DNA from: an uncultured Roseburia sp.
GTDB taxonomy: Bacteria > Bacillota > Clostridia > Lachnospirales > Lachnospiraceae
Direction of reading: 5' to 3'
Assembly (NCBI GenBank): GCA_947644305.1
Contig: CANRYS010000010.1
Location: forward strand, 1 to 64,000
DNA: 64,000 nt
Positions 8,364 to 17,233 of the stretch are shown here, piece after piece (the first letter of the stretch is position 1; every line of letters begins with the position of its first letter). The notes beneath the pieces are model-generated. The model had not been told where the DNA came from. It did not search any database and saw nothing but the letters and a program-made list of their open reading frames with translations. The translations under genes and the position numbers were made by a program.

Positions 8364-8394
8364 GCAGTTGTGGGATTGTAAATCCCACAACTGC
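8364..8394. repeat. Perfect 14-bp hairpin
   Basis: GCAGTTGTGGGATT and AATCCCACAACTGC pair perfectly around a three-base loop. On the minus strand a run of seven T follows 20 bases later. It is too far for a normal terminator, although the hairpin may still end transcription from the UPF0210 gene. It is the first of three palindromic units packed into 8364-8883. Confidence 0.7.
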
Positions 8395-8422
8395 TACGCG
8401 GATATTCGCCATATACTTATTG

Positions 8423-8580
8423 AAACAATTTATGTCTGATATTCTACTAATATATCCTGACAGTTCTGCTTCGCAGAACTCTTTTTTGCTACAGAACCTG
8501 TCATGAAGCAAGCTTCTGACAGGTTCTGTAGCAAAAGAGTACCTAACGGTACTGTCAGGAATCATGTTCGTAAATTGTTT
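8423..8580. repeat. Cloverleaf-like palindromic element (158 bp)
   Basis: An outer stem AAACAATTTA/TAAATTGTTT (8423-8432, 8571-8580) encloses a second stem CCTGACAGT/ACTGTCAGG (8456-8464, 8551-8559). Inside that are three arms: GTTCTGC/GCAGAAC (8463-8479), a 19-bp arm TTTGCTACAGAACCTGTCA/complement with its own GAAGC/GCTTC tip (8485-8535), and GTACC/GGTAC (8539-8552). A frame of 110 codons crosses it on the minus strand but is only a by-product of the palindromes. No sequence match to the other elements, but the same design. Confidence 0.75.
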
Positions 8581-8607
8581 TGTCGTGCATGGCTCAAAAT
8601 CTTCGCG

Positions 8608-8883
8608 TAAGCTTGACGGAACCAATTTGAACCCTGTTTCGTCCTGCGCTAACAGCAAAATAGCGTTGTTGCTTTCATTCAGCGATACCACCGCATCGCC
8701 TCATTCAAGCGCCTAGCTATTTTGCTGTTATCACAATTCGAAATCCCTGACCTCCCCTTGTGATTTTCCAATTTACAAGGAAACGGAATGAAACGTACTA
8801 GGATGTACGTTGATTGACGTTGACGCAGTAAATTGAAAAATCACAAGTAGGAGGCAGGGTTCAAATTGAATCCATCAAGCTAA
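8608..8883. repeat. MITE-like palindromic element, copy 2 (276 bp, inverted)
   Basis: This is the reverse-complement counterpart of 3934-4206 at roughly 80% identity by eye. The ends are TAAGCTTGACGG and CCATCAAGCTAA. Stem TAACAGCAAAATAGC (8650-8664) pairs with GCTATTTTGCTGTTA (8716-8730). The second internal stem carries AACGTAC/GTACGTT at its tip with a different loop from copy 1. At several positions both partners of a pair have changed together relative to copy 1. Its right end overlaps the stop codon of the UPF0210 gene. Confidence 0.85.
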
Positions 8884-10244
8884 TTCCTAAAGCTGTGGAT
8901 CGGTGCGGGGATTCGTCCCTTGCGGTTTACAAAATCATCACAGCCAAAGGGGTTCACCGGCATGATCGGCGCGTAACCGAGAAGGCCTCCAAACTCGGCC
9001 TGATCTCCTACAGTTTTTCCCTGGACAGGGATGATCCTCACCGCCGTTGTTTTCTGGTTCACCATGCCAATGGCCATCTCATCTGCGATGATTCCAGCGA
9101 TGGTCGTCTCTTTCGTATCTCCGGGAATGGCGATCATATCCAGTCCTACCGAACACACGCAGGTCATAGCCTCCAGTTTCTCCAATGTTAAGGCTCCCTC
9201 CGTCACCGCATCGATCATCCCTTGATCTTCGCTGACAGGGATAAAGGCGCCACTGAGGCCGCCCACATAAGAGGACGCCATCACGCCGCCCTTCTTTACC
9301 TGGTCGTTGAGCATGGCAAGCGCCGCTGTGGTTCCAGGAGCGCCTGCCCGTTCCAGCCCCAGCGCCTCAAATATCTCTGCGATGCTGTCACCCACAGCGG
9401 GCGTGGGCGCCAGAGACAGATCGATGATCCCAAAAGGAATGCCGAGGCGTCTGGACGCTTCATAGGCCACCAGTTGTCCCACTCTCGTTATCTTAAAGGC
9501 GGTCTTTTTGATGGTCTCACAGACCTTTCCAAAATCCCCGTCCTTTACTTTTTCCAATGCCATTTTTACAACTCCAGGGCCACTAACGCCCACATTGATG
9601 ATGGCATCTCCCTCTGTAACCCCATGGAAAGCCCCTGCCATAAAAGGATTGTCATCTGGTGCATTGCAGAACACCACCAGTTTGGCACAGCCGAGAGAGT
9701 CATTGTCACCAGTCAGTACCGCCGTCTCCTTCACCATTTTGCCCATCAAGCGGATGGCATCCATATCCAGCCCCGTCTTGGTGGAGCCCACATTGACAGA
9801 GCTGCATACCCGCTCGGTACAGGCAAGGGCCTGTGGAATGGAACAAATCAGGTTCTTGTCAGCAGTCGTCATTTTCTTTGAAACCAGCGCCGTATAGCCG
9901 CCGATAAAATTCACACCTACCTGCTTCGCTGCTCGGTCCAGAGTCTTGGCGATCTCCACAAAATCCTCCGGTGTCTGACAGGCAGATCCGCCGATCAGGG
10001 CCACCGGTGTAATGGAGATCCTCTTATTTACAATAGGAATGCCATACTCCATGCTGATTTCCTCACCCACAGCTACCAGGTTCTCTGCCATGGACGTTAT
10101 TTTATTATAAATATTATCACATAAGCGATGCAGATCGCTGTCTATGCAGTCCAACAGGCTGATTCCCATTGTAATGGTCCGCACATCCAGGTTTTCTTTC
10201 TCGATCATGTTATTTGTCTCAATCACTTCATTTATATTTATCAC
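8880..10244 (-). CDS. UPF0210 (PFL-like, DUF711) family protein
   Basis: The 454-residue product matches the UPF0210 family over its full length. Recognisable segments are [10 protein letters not shown] near the N-terminus, [29 protein letters not shown], and the terminal [15 protein letters not shown]. Structural work relates the family to glycyl-radical-type folds, but it has no established reaction, and I assign none. It is paired with an ACT-domain UPF0237 protein just upstream, a conserved arrangement. I chose the GTG at 10244 with AAAGGGA six bases upstream. Its TAG stop is formed by the end of the palindromic element at 8608-8883, so the element sits exactly at the end of the gene. Confidence 0.9.
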   Translation of the reverse strand: MININEVIETNNMIEKENLDVRTITMGISLLDCIDSDLHRLCDNIYNKITSMAENLVAVGEEISMEYGIPIVNKRISITPVALIGGSACQTPEDFVEIAKTLDRAAKQVGVNFIGGYTALVSKKMTTADKNLICSIPQALACTERVCSSVNVGSTKTGLDMDAIRLMGKMVKETAVLTGDNDSLGCAKLVVFCNAPDDNPFMAGAFHGVTEGDAIINVGVSGPGVVKMALEKVKDGDFGKVCETIKKTAFKITRVGQLVAYEASRRLGIPFGIIDLSLAPTPAVGDSIAEIFEALGLERAGAPGTTAALAMLNDQVKKGGVMASSYVGGLSGAFIPVSEDQGMIDAVTEGALTLEKLEAMTCVCSVGLDMIAIPGDTKETTIAGIIADEMAIGMVNQKTTAVRIIPVQGKTVGDQAEFGGLLGYAPIMPVNPFGCDDFVNRKGRIPAPIHSFRN

Positions 10245-10263
10245 GATATTTCCCTTTCCTCCA

Positions 10264-10536
10264 CTATATTCTATGCATCTTGTCAAAGATATCCTCTCGC
10301 TGGACTTTTATGATACAATGAATGCCTTTTCCCAGCTCTTCTAATTCTTCCGAAAGCTCCACGAACTTTTTAGAGGAAAGATCTGTATTTACTACCATCA
10401 TCATATTAAAAAATCCATCTACGATGGTCTGGGAAATATCCAGAATATTAATTCCATTTTCCGAAAGATACGTACATACCTTTGCAATGATTCCCACGCT
10501 GTCTTTTCCTACTACTGTTATAATAGTCTTTTTCAT
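10264..10536 (-). CDS. ACT-domain protein (UPF0237)
   Basis: The 90-residue product is one ACT domain from end to end ([23 protein letters not shown], then [16 protein letters not shown] in part), the length of the UPF0237 family. ACT domains bind amino acids or similar small ligands and often act as dimers. The likely role is to regulate the UPF0210 partner gene product that starts 19 bases downstream. The ATG at 10536 follows GAGGG by five bases; an upstream ATG at 10548 has no suitable site. Confidence 0.9.
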   Translation of the reverse strand: MKKTIITVVGKDSVGIIAKVCTYLSENGINILDISQTIVDGFFNMMMVVNTDLSSKKFVELSEELEELGKGIHCIIKVQREDIFDKMHRI

Positions 10537-10576
10537 CTTTACCCTCATTTCTATTTGGTGAACTTCGTTCCCTTTT

Positions 10577-11380
10577 TTAATTTACAAATACTGGTGGCGT
10601 CGGTGCCAGCCGCCCTGCCACCCCGAGAAACAGCTCATCTCCTGCTGACAGTTCCTCCTGTGCCAGTTCATAGCGAACCGTCTCATAGGCGAGTTCAGGA
10701 TAATTGTTTTCCTGGCTAAGATGCCCCAGCAAAATATGTTTTAACCGATAATGCACCAGCCTTCGGAGCAAACGCCCGCAGGCATCGTTTGAAAGATGTC
10801 CTTCCTTGCCGAGAATACGCAGTTTCAACTGATAGGGATAACTCCCCGCCTGCAGCATATTGATATCATGGTTTGCCTCCAGAAGCATTCCCTCACAATC
10901 CTCCAGATGGGACAGGGTATAGTCGGTGTACTCGCCCATATCCGTGGCCACAGCCACCTTCACATCCCCTTCACGGATCGTATAACACACCGGATCTGCC
11001 GCGTCATGGGAGATCGAAAAAGGCATGACCTCCATACCGCCGATACTCACCGGGACATCGGGACGCACGGGCTGAAAGAGCTCCGCATCCACTTTCCCAC
11101 ATTTCCCATTTCTTAGGATGGAATCAATGGTGCCCTCTGTGGCATATACCGGAATGGCATATTTGCGAAGCACCGGTCCCAGACCGCAGATATGGTCGGA
11201 ATGTTCATGGGTGATAAAGATCCCCTGTATGTGATCCATGGTGACATGCTCCGCCGCAAGCCCTTCCTCAATGCGCTTTTTGCTGATCCCCGTATCCACG
11301 AGAATCCCGCCGGAATTTTCTTCAGACCCGATAAATATACTGTTTCCACTACTCCCACTGGCAATGCTGTAAAGTTTCAT
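10577..11380 (-). CDS. Metallo-beta-lactamase-fold hydrolase, YycJ/WalJ type
   Basis: The 267-residue product begins MKLYSIASGSSGNSIFI, a hallmark of the YycJ/WalJ family, and carries the metal motif THEHSDHI at about residues 59-66. Further ligands are in SHDAAD and in LGHLSQENN near the C-terminus. Members are cytoplasmic phosphodiesterase-like or 5'-exonuclease enzymes linked to cell-wall and DNA repair functions in Firmicutes. It follows the FtsA-like gene by 20 bases, likely in the same operon, and precedes the ACT-UPF0210 pair. Confidence 0.9.
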   Translation of the reverse strand: MKLYSIASGSSGNSIFIGSEENSGGILVDTGISKKRIEEGLAAEHVTMDHIQGIFITHEHSDHICGLGPVLRKYAIPVYATEGTIDSILRNGKCGKVDAELFQPVRPDVPVSIGGMEVMPFSISHDAADPVCYTIREGDVKVAVATDMGEYTDYTLSHLEDCEGMLLEANHDINMLQAGSYPYQLKLRILGKEGHLSNDACGRLLRRLVHYRLKHILLGHLSQENNYPELAYETVRYELAQEELSAGDELFLGVAGRLAPTPPVFVN

Positions 11381-11400
11381 TTCTCACTCATCCATCCTTC

Positions 11401-13602
11401 TTATTTTTCCCAGTATAGATCAATACTGTCATCCTCATGGACCGCTGTCGTAAAGTCACTGACATCTCTGCCATTCAACCGGGATATCAGCCGCTTCCCG
11501 CCGGGCTTCGTAAGATCAAAAGGATATACGTCAAAAATATCCACAAAGGAATGATTTCGTTTTTCCAGCAACGTTATCTCTTTTCCATTGATCTTAACCC
11601 GGATACGCCGTCCGGCTCCACCTGCCGAATATGCGGTCTGCCCCATCCCAAAACCCGGAGCGGAGGATACCGGCGGCACTGCCATACTCTGCTGGGGCCT
11701 CACAGCCGGATTGCTGATGGGAAGATCCGCCGCCCATGCCGGCAGAGGGCGGGCTGGTGCCAGCAGCGGATCTGGTCCCAGAGGAATCTCTGGAACCGTC
11801 AAGTCTGCCATCACATTTTTTACCGGTCGCTCCGGCTTCTTTTTTTCTTCTTGTATGGATTTGGAAAGGATTTTCTCCAGTACGGCTCCATCTTCCAGTC
11901 TGGCACTTCTATCCTGCTCTTTCCCACCGACAAGCACTTTATCCTCTACCGGCCACCCCAAAAATTCCAGAAGCTGTTGAACCGAATAGGTATCTATAAT
12001 CTTCACCCGGTCTCCCTCCTGGATCACATAAGAACGATTCTGGCTTTCCCCATTTACCTCTGCCATCACCGGACAGAGTACAATTTTTCCGAACACCGTA
12101 TATTGCAATTCTTTCCGGTATTCGGGAATCCGTCCCAGAGTGAGGGAAGCAGCCTCTCCACGAGTGGCCGCTTTGATCTGTATGATATCATTTTCATGTA
12201 CGATCTCATTGAGACTCGTTTCTTTTCCGTTGAGCATGACCTCCGCCGCCTCGCCAAGACGCCCCTTAGTCACTCGTTCTTCCCCGTTCACAAAGTATGT
12301 GAGACTGTCGCCTCTGGTTGGGAACAAGCTGCTCTGGGCAAATCCGGCATGAATGCAGGCATCCAGTATCGTCGCTTTGCCATTATCGTATAACTTGATG
12401 CGCTCATCGTTTACCCTTACGTGAATAAAACTGCCCTTCTGTTCATAATATTCGAGACAGATCCCAATGGGTGTCACAAGTGTCGAATCTTTTTTTACAC
12501 CAGCCGCTGAAAAATCCACCTGTTGGAGAACCTCTGCCCCTCGTATGCTAACGCGGTTTTCCGGCAAGGAAAGGCATTCTGACATTCTCTCTGTGAATCC
12601 TGGCATCTTACCGCCGCCACCCACGACAAAGACGGCACTTACAGAATTTCCACCATTGAGTTCAATAATTTTTTCCGAAACTTTTTCTACGATAAGATGA
12701 ATCGCTTCCTCTGCAGTCTCCCGAAGCTCTTCATATCCAACTTTGTATGCTTCTCCCATAATATTTTTAAAGGATATGGTCTTTTTTCTGGCTGCTATTT
12801 TTTTTATCTTTTCTGCCATCTCAAAATCCACAAGGAACTTGCGGGCGATGGCCTCTGTAATTTCATCTCCCGCCAGCGGTATCATGCCAAAGGCAATAAT
12901 ACTTCCATCCTTTACGATGGAAATATCCGAAGTCCCTGCTCCCACATCCACCAGCGCAATATTTAACAGACGAAAACGCTCGGGAATGGCAATGTTGATC
13001 GCTGCAATGGGCTCCAGTGTCAGGCTTGCCACCTGCAGCCCGGCAGATTCTACGGCAGAATAAAGTCCTTCCACCACTTCATCGGGAAGAAAGGTGGCGA
13101 TCATCTCCACACCGATGGAGGACGCCATGTGCTCTTCGATCATCTCCATAGGGTATCCATTAAGATAATATTTTACCGGAGAATAGCCGACACAATAAAA
13201 ATGCTTGTCCTTGTGATCGGTTTCGGTTCGGATTTCCTCATAGGCTTTTTCCACCGCGAGACTGTCTAAGGAATGAATGTGTTCCTGGCTCACTTTCGCC
13301 TCAGAGGGCATCTCATATTCCACATATACATTTTTTGTTTTCAGCACACGTCCTGCCGCCGCAATGCTGACCTGCCGGAGTGCTCCCCCGATCCTTTCTT
13401 CCAGCTTCGTCTTTACCTGGGCGATGGTCCGCGCCACCGTCGGAATATCGTGAATCTGCCCGTCGATCACCGCTCTTGTCGTGTGCTCCACAGCAACCTG
13501 AGCCACGACAACAAAACGATCTGTCCCCACCCGGTAACCCACGGTACCGACAATGCTTCTCGTTCCTATATCAAGTCCAAATACATAACCATCCTTACTC
13601 AT
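11401..13602 (-). CDS. Long FtsA-like actin-fold protein with C-terminal extension
   Basis: The 733-residue product starts with an FtsA-type ASKHA ATPase (about residues 1-390): FGLDIGTRSIVGTVG (phosphate 1), the SHS2-like insertion, ALVDVGAGTSDISIV (phosphate 2), and VFVVGGGGKMPGF (adenosine motif). Normal FtsA is about 420 residues. Here an extra 340 follow: a region with two small beta-grasp-like repeats, a Pro-rich linker (about 580-645), and a terminal KINGKEITLLEKRNHSFVDIFDVY unit. No C-terminal membrane-targeting helix is visible. This long form is common in Clostridia, where it may act in cell division or another envelope process. The ATG at 13602 follows GGGGG; earlier in-frame codons have no ribosome site. 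Confidence 0.8.
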   Translation of the reverse strand: MSKDGYVFGLDIGTRSIVGTVGYRVGTDRFVVVAQVAVEHTTRAVIDGQIHDIPTVARTIAQVKTKLEERIGGALRQVSIAAAGRVLKTKNVYVEYEMPSEAKVSQEHIHSLDSLAVEKAYEEIRTETDHKDKHFYCVGYSPVKYYLNGYPMEMIEEHMASSIGVEMIATFLPDEVVEGLYSAVESAGLQVASLTLEPIAAINIAIPERFRLLNIALVDVGAGTSDISIVKDGSIIAFGMIPLAGDEITEAIARKFLVDFEMAEKIKKIAARKKTISFKNIMGEAYKVGYEELRETAEEAIHLIVEKVSEKIIELNGGNSVSAVFVVGGGGKMPGFTERMSECLSLPENRVSIRGAEVLQQVDFSAAGVKKDSTLVTPIGICLEYYEQKGSFIHVRVNDERIKLYDNGKATILDACIHAGFAQSSLFPTRGDSLTYFVNGEERVTKGRLGEAAEVMLNGKETSLNEIVHENDIIQIKAATRGEAASLTLGRIPEYRKELQYTVFGKIVLCPVMAEVNGESQNRSYVIQEGDRVKIIDTYSVQQLLEFLGWPVEDKVLVGGKEQDRSARLEDGAVLEKILSKSIQEEKKKPERPVKNVMADLTVPEIPLGPDPLLAPARPLPAWAADLPISNPAVRPQQSMAVPPVSSAPGFGMGQTAYSAGGAGRRIRVKINGKEITLLEKRNHSFVDIFDVYPFDLTKPGGKRLISRLNGRDVSDFTTAVHEDDSIDLYWEK

Positions 13603-13634
13603 ATGTATCCCCCGTCTTTTATTATATGCGTAAC

Positions 13635-13763
13635 CCGCATAAGCACTCACGTCGAAACCTCCGGTTTCTCCGTGTTCGTTACACTCACATAGACTTTTTC
13701 AGAATGCGGTCTGCCTGTAAACAGGCACCGCATTCTTTAAAAGTCTGCGTTCGTGCTTATGCG
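13635..13763. repeat. Cloverleaf-like palindromic element (129 bp)
   Basis: An 11-bp outer stem CGCATAAGCAC/GTGCTTATGCG (13635-13645, 13753-13763) encloses small arms GAAACC/GGTTTC and GTGT/ACAC. It also encloses one long arm, AGACTTTT..AGAATGCGGT with ACCGCATTCT..AAAAGTCT, tipped by GCCTGT/ACAGGC. It fills the gap between coaE and the FtsA-like gene. It shares the plan but not the sequence of the element at 8423. Promoter or terminator function is unclear as there is no terminal T-run. Confidence 0.7.
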
Positions 13764-13778
13764 TTCATTGTATCACAG

Positions 13779-14393
13779 TCACTTTGAATTTTCCAGCAGA
13801 TTTTCCACTGCCACGCCGATCTGCGCCTCCAGATCCCCCGGTTCTCCGTCATTGACCAGCACCCTTTGGCATAAGGTCCGTAAGGCAGCATTGCTGTGCT
13901 GGTTCCTCATAATACTCTCTGCCTTCTCTCTCGTATAGCCACGGGAATCCATCAGTCTCCGAATACGGATCTCATCTTCCGTGACCACCCCCCACACCTC
14001 ATCACACAGCCGATCACAGCCGGTTTCAAACAAAAGTGCGGTCTCCAGAACGAACAATCTGCTGCGGTCCCTCTCGGAGATCCTATTTCGGATCTCCGAG
14101 AGCACCAGAGGATGGACGATACCATTGAGACGTCTCAGTTGGTCAGGATCACAGTATACCTGGCGTGCCAAATGTTCTCTGTCGATCTCCCCCTCAGGCG
14201 AAAGTATAGCTTCCCCAAAGTCCTCCCGTATTCTATCAAAGCCCGCTGTCCCCGGTCTCATAACCTCATGTCCCAACTCATCCGCCATGCAGATCACCGC
14301 ATCGTATTTTCGCCTGAGAATATCCAATACCGTGGATTTGCCGCTTCCCACACCTCCGGCAACGCCGATGACTTTGCTGTTATTTTGCCTCAT
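13779..14393 (-). CDS. coaE: Dephospho-CoA kinase
   Basis: The 204-residue product has the P-loop GVAGGVGSGKSTV at about residues 9-21 and the CoaE-specific segments MADELGHEVM, IVHPLV, and VLETALLFETG. It adds the final phosphate to dephospho-CoA in the cytoplasm. Length and motifs are normal. Its start overlaps the 3' end of polA by 14 bases, so the two are translationally coupled; polA-coaE neighbourhood is common in Clostridia. Confidence 0.95.
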   Translation of the reverse strand: MRQNNSKVIGVAGGVGSGKSTVLDILRRKYDAVICMADELGHEVMRPGTAGFDRIREDFGEAILSPEGEIDREHLARQVYCDPDQLRRLNGIVHPLVLSEIRNRISERDRSRLFVLETALLFETGCDRLCDEVWGVVTEDEIRIRRLMDSRGYTREKAESIMRNQHSNAALRTLCQRVLVNDGEPGDLEAQIGVAVENLLENSK

Positions 14394-17073
14394 ACCAGGA
14401 ATTTCCTCTCTTTACTTCTGCGATCAGCGGCACACGGAGATCTGCCGCTGCCACCATCTCATGCTCCAGGATCTTCGTCACCTCATCTATTTCCGACTCC
14501 TTTGTCTCGATTAGGAGTTCATCGTGTATCTGCAGGATCAAGCGGGATTCCAAATTCCGTTCCCGAAGTTTCTGGTCTACATGGATCATGGCAATCTTAA
14601 TAATATCTGCCGCCGTCCCTTGAATTGGCGAGTTCATGGCGATGCGCTCCCCGAACTGCCTCTGCATAAAATTTTTGGATACAAGCTCTGGGATCGGACG
14701 CCGGCGCCCAAACATCGAAGTGACATACCCCTTGCTCTTACCCATATCCACCAGGGAATCCATATACTCCTTTACCTTGGGATAGGTGTGAAAATAATCT
14801 TCAATGTACTGTTCTGCCTGTTTCTTCGTGATATTCAGGTCTCTGGAAAGCCCAAAGCCACTGATGCCATACACGATGCCAAAGTTCACTGCCTTGGCAT
14901 TTCTTCTCTGGAGCTCTGTCACCTCTTCATAGGGGACATGAAAGACAAGAGCCGCCGTAGTCCGGTGAACATCCGCATTTTCTCGGTACGCCTCGATGAG
15001 CCTCTCGTCACCAGACATATGCGCCAGCACCCGGAGCTCGATCTGAGAATAGTCAGCATCCAAAAATACACAGCCCTCTTTTGGCACAAATACCTTGCGG
15101 ATCTGCCTGCCAAGCTCCATCCGAATCGGGATATTCTGCAGATTGGGTTCGGTACTGCTGAGCCTTCCTGTCGCCGTAATGGTCTGGTTAAAGGTAGAAC
15201 GTATCCTTCCATCCAACTCAATAAAGGCAGAAAGCCCATCGGCATAAGTAGATTTAAGTTTGGTGAGCTGGCGGTATTCCAGAATCATCTCCACGATGGG
15301 ACTCTCAAAACGAAGTTTTTCCAACACCTCTGCCGAGGTGGAATAGCCGGTCTTTGTCTTTTTTCCATAGGGCATCCGCAGCTTCTCAAAAAGAATGACT
15401 CCCAGTTGTTTCGGGGAATTGATATTAAACTCCTCCCCTGCCAGATCATAAATCTCCTGCTGCAATACCTCTATTCGCTCCCCGAGTTTGTCTCCGTATT
15501 CGCGGAGCGCCTCCCGGCGCACCTGGATTCCCTCCTGTTCCATATGATACAGGGTAAATACCAGGGGCATCTCGATCTGCGCAAACAGATCATAGGATTT
15601 CATCCTCTTTAACTTGCGGTGCAGTGATTTATAAGCTTTGAGATTCACCAGTGCACAGTAAGAGCTATACTTCACAAATTCATTCCGGGATCCCTGATAG
15701 GAGCGGTATTCGCTCATTTTTCCAAAATGTTGGCTATAAGGGGACATCATCATCCCCGCATGCTCTGCGGCGATATCTTCTTCCGCAAATCCCTTTTGAA
15801 CCGGATCTGCAATATAGGCTGCCAGAGCCGTATCAAATGCCTGGTCTGCACTGATCTCCGGCAGATAATCCATCTGACGTTTCAGATCGCTGGCGATCAA
15901 AAGTACTCCCTGTGACACCAGGCGCCCCAACTGTTCCCGTACCAATTCTTCCGTGATCCACTCTCCGCCATGGCAGAACACAACATCCTCCTCAGAGGCA
16001 CAGAGCACCACAGCTGCCAGCCTTTTTTCTTCTTCCATAAATAAAGACATCTGACCATCCTCACCAGATGTCATATCCTCTTTGTTTTTAAAAATGATCT
16101 TTACCGAGATACCGTCTGCCTTCTGACAGCCATCGATCATTTTGATAAAATCTTCTTTCTTTTCCACTTCACGGAAGTTCTTCTCGATGGACAGGTCGCC
16201 GCCGGTATCGCCCTGAAAACGGCTCATCATGGATTTGAACTCCAGTCTTTGAATCTGTTGATAGGCCTCCTGTGTAAAAATATTTGTGATCTTGCAGTCT
16301 GCCGGTTTGATGCCAAGCCGGCAGTCCGTCTTGATCGTCGCCAGTTTTTTGCTCATCCGGGCAAGCTCTATATTGTTTTTTACCGCCTGCTTAGCGCGGT
16401 TTGGCGTGATTTCCTCCACATGTTCAATGGCGTTTTCTACTGTGCCAAACATCGTAAGTATTTTTACCGCCGTCTTTTCTCCCACTCCCGGTACTCCCGG
16501 AATATTGTCGGAGGCGTCTCCCATAAGCCCCTTCAGATCAATGATCTGAGATGGCGTCACTCCATACTCTTCGATGACCTGAGCACTGTGATAGTCCTCG
16601 ACTGTTGTCTTGCCGCCCTTTGTCTTTGGAATGCGGATCTTGATCCGGTCCGTGGCAAGCTGTAGCATATCCCGGTCCCCAGATACCACAGACACCTCAA
16701 ACCCCTGAGCTTCCCCTGCCCGCGCCATGGTTCCCAGGATATCATCCGCCTCAATTCCTTCCTGTTCCTTCATGGGAATTCCCATCGCCGCCAGAACCTC
16801 TTTGAGCACCGGTATCTGCTCTCTCAGCTCTTCCGCCATGGGCTTTCTCGTTCCCTTATAATCCGCATACATCTCATGACGAAAAGTCGGTGCCTTTTTA
16901 TCAAATGCCACCATCAGATGCGTCGGTGCTTCCTCTTCCATCATTTTTAAAAGAATATTTAAAAAACCATAGATCGCATTGGTATGGAGCCCTTCCTTAT
17001 TCGTCAGTTCCGGTACTCCATAAAAGGCACGGTTCACAATGCTGTTTCCATCGATCAAAACCAGTTTGTCCAC
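14380..17073 (-). CDS. polA: DNA polymerase I
   Basis: The 897-residue product has an N-terminal 5' nuclease (about 1-285; VLIDGNSIVNRAFYG, GIEADDILGT, SGDRDMLQL). Its central domain corresponds to the 3'-5' exonuclease fold (about 300-480), and its C-terminal polymerase has motif A DYSQIELRVLAH, motif B RRNAKAVNFGIVYG and motif C IHDELLIE. In the central domain the catalytic DxE stretch is replaced by ADGISVKII, so proofreading is probably lost, as in Bacillus and Thermus Pol I. I chose the GTG at 17073 with AGAGG eight bases upstream; a GTG at 17106 lacks a site. It acts in Okazaki fragment maturation and repair. Confidence 0.95.
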   Translation of the reverse strand: MDKLVLIDGNSIVNRAFYGVPELTNKEGLHTNAIYGFLNILLKMMEEEAPTHLMVAFDKKAPTFRHEMYADYKGTRKPMAEELREQIPVLKEVLAAMGIPMKEQEGIEADDILGTMARAGEAQGFEVSVVSGDRDMLQLATDRIKIRIPKTKGGKTTVEDYHSAQVIEEYGVTPSQIIDLKGLMGDASDNIPGVPGVGEKTAVKILTMFGTVENAIEHVEEITPNRAKQAVKNNIELARMSKKLATIKTDCRLGIKPADCKITNIFTQEAYQQIQRLEFKSMMSRFQGDTGGDLSIEKNFREVEKKEDFIKMIDGCQKADGISVKIIFKNKEDMTSGEDGQMSLFMEEEKRLAAVVLCASEEDVVFCHGGEWITEELVREQLGRLVSQGVLLIASDLKRQMDYLPEISADQAFDTALAAYIADPVQKGFAEEDIAAEHAGMMMSPYSQHFGKMSEYRSYQGSRNEFVKYSSYCALVNLKAYKSLHRKLKRMKSYDLFAQIEMPLVFTLYHMEQEGIQVRREALREYGDKLGERIEVLQQEIYDLAGEEFNINSPKQLGVILFEKLRMPYGKKTKTGYSTSAEVLEKLRFESPIVEMILEYRQLTKLKSTYADGLSAFIELDGRIRSTFNQTITATGRLSSTEPNLQNIPIRMELGRQIRKVFVPKEGCVFLDADYSQIELRVLAHMSGDERLIEAYRENADVHRTTAALVFHVPYEEVTELQRRNAKAVNFGIVYGISGFGLSRDLNITKKQAEQYIEDYFHTYPKVKEYMDSLVDMGKSKGYVTSMFGRRRPIPELVSKNFMQRQFGERIAMNSPIQGTAADIIKIAMIHVDQKLRERNLESRLILQIHDELLIETKESEIDEVTKILEHEMVAAADLRVPLIAEVKRGNSWYEAK

Positions 17074-17131
17074 TGTCTCATCCTCTCTTCCACCCAACTT
17101 CCGCACTCTGTCTGTCAGGAATTTCTTTCAC

Positions 17132-17167
17132 TTAGCTCGACGGCGCGAATTCGCATGGTCGAGCTAA
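17132..17167. repeat. Minimal form of the MITE-like element (36 bp)
   Basis: TTAGCTCGAC (17132-17141) and GTCGAGCTAA (17158-17167) are the exact outer ends of the element at 3934. The interior is reduced to GCGAATTCGC, itself a perfect palindrome, plus three bases on each side. It lies upstream of polA. It looks like an excision product or a solo end-to-end remnant of the family. Confidence 0.75.
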
Positions 17168-17233
17168 CATTACGAAAGAGAGGTATGCTTTGACCCCTAC
17201 AGTCTCCTGGCGCACGCCTCTCCTCTGATCCTC

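Noticed and set aside
8359..8691. A 110-codon frame on the minus strand
   Set aside because: It runs through three palindromic units, has no ribosome site, and its translation shows no protein-like pattern. The palindromes explain the open frame.
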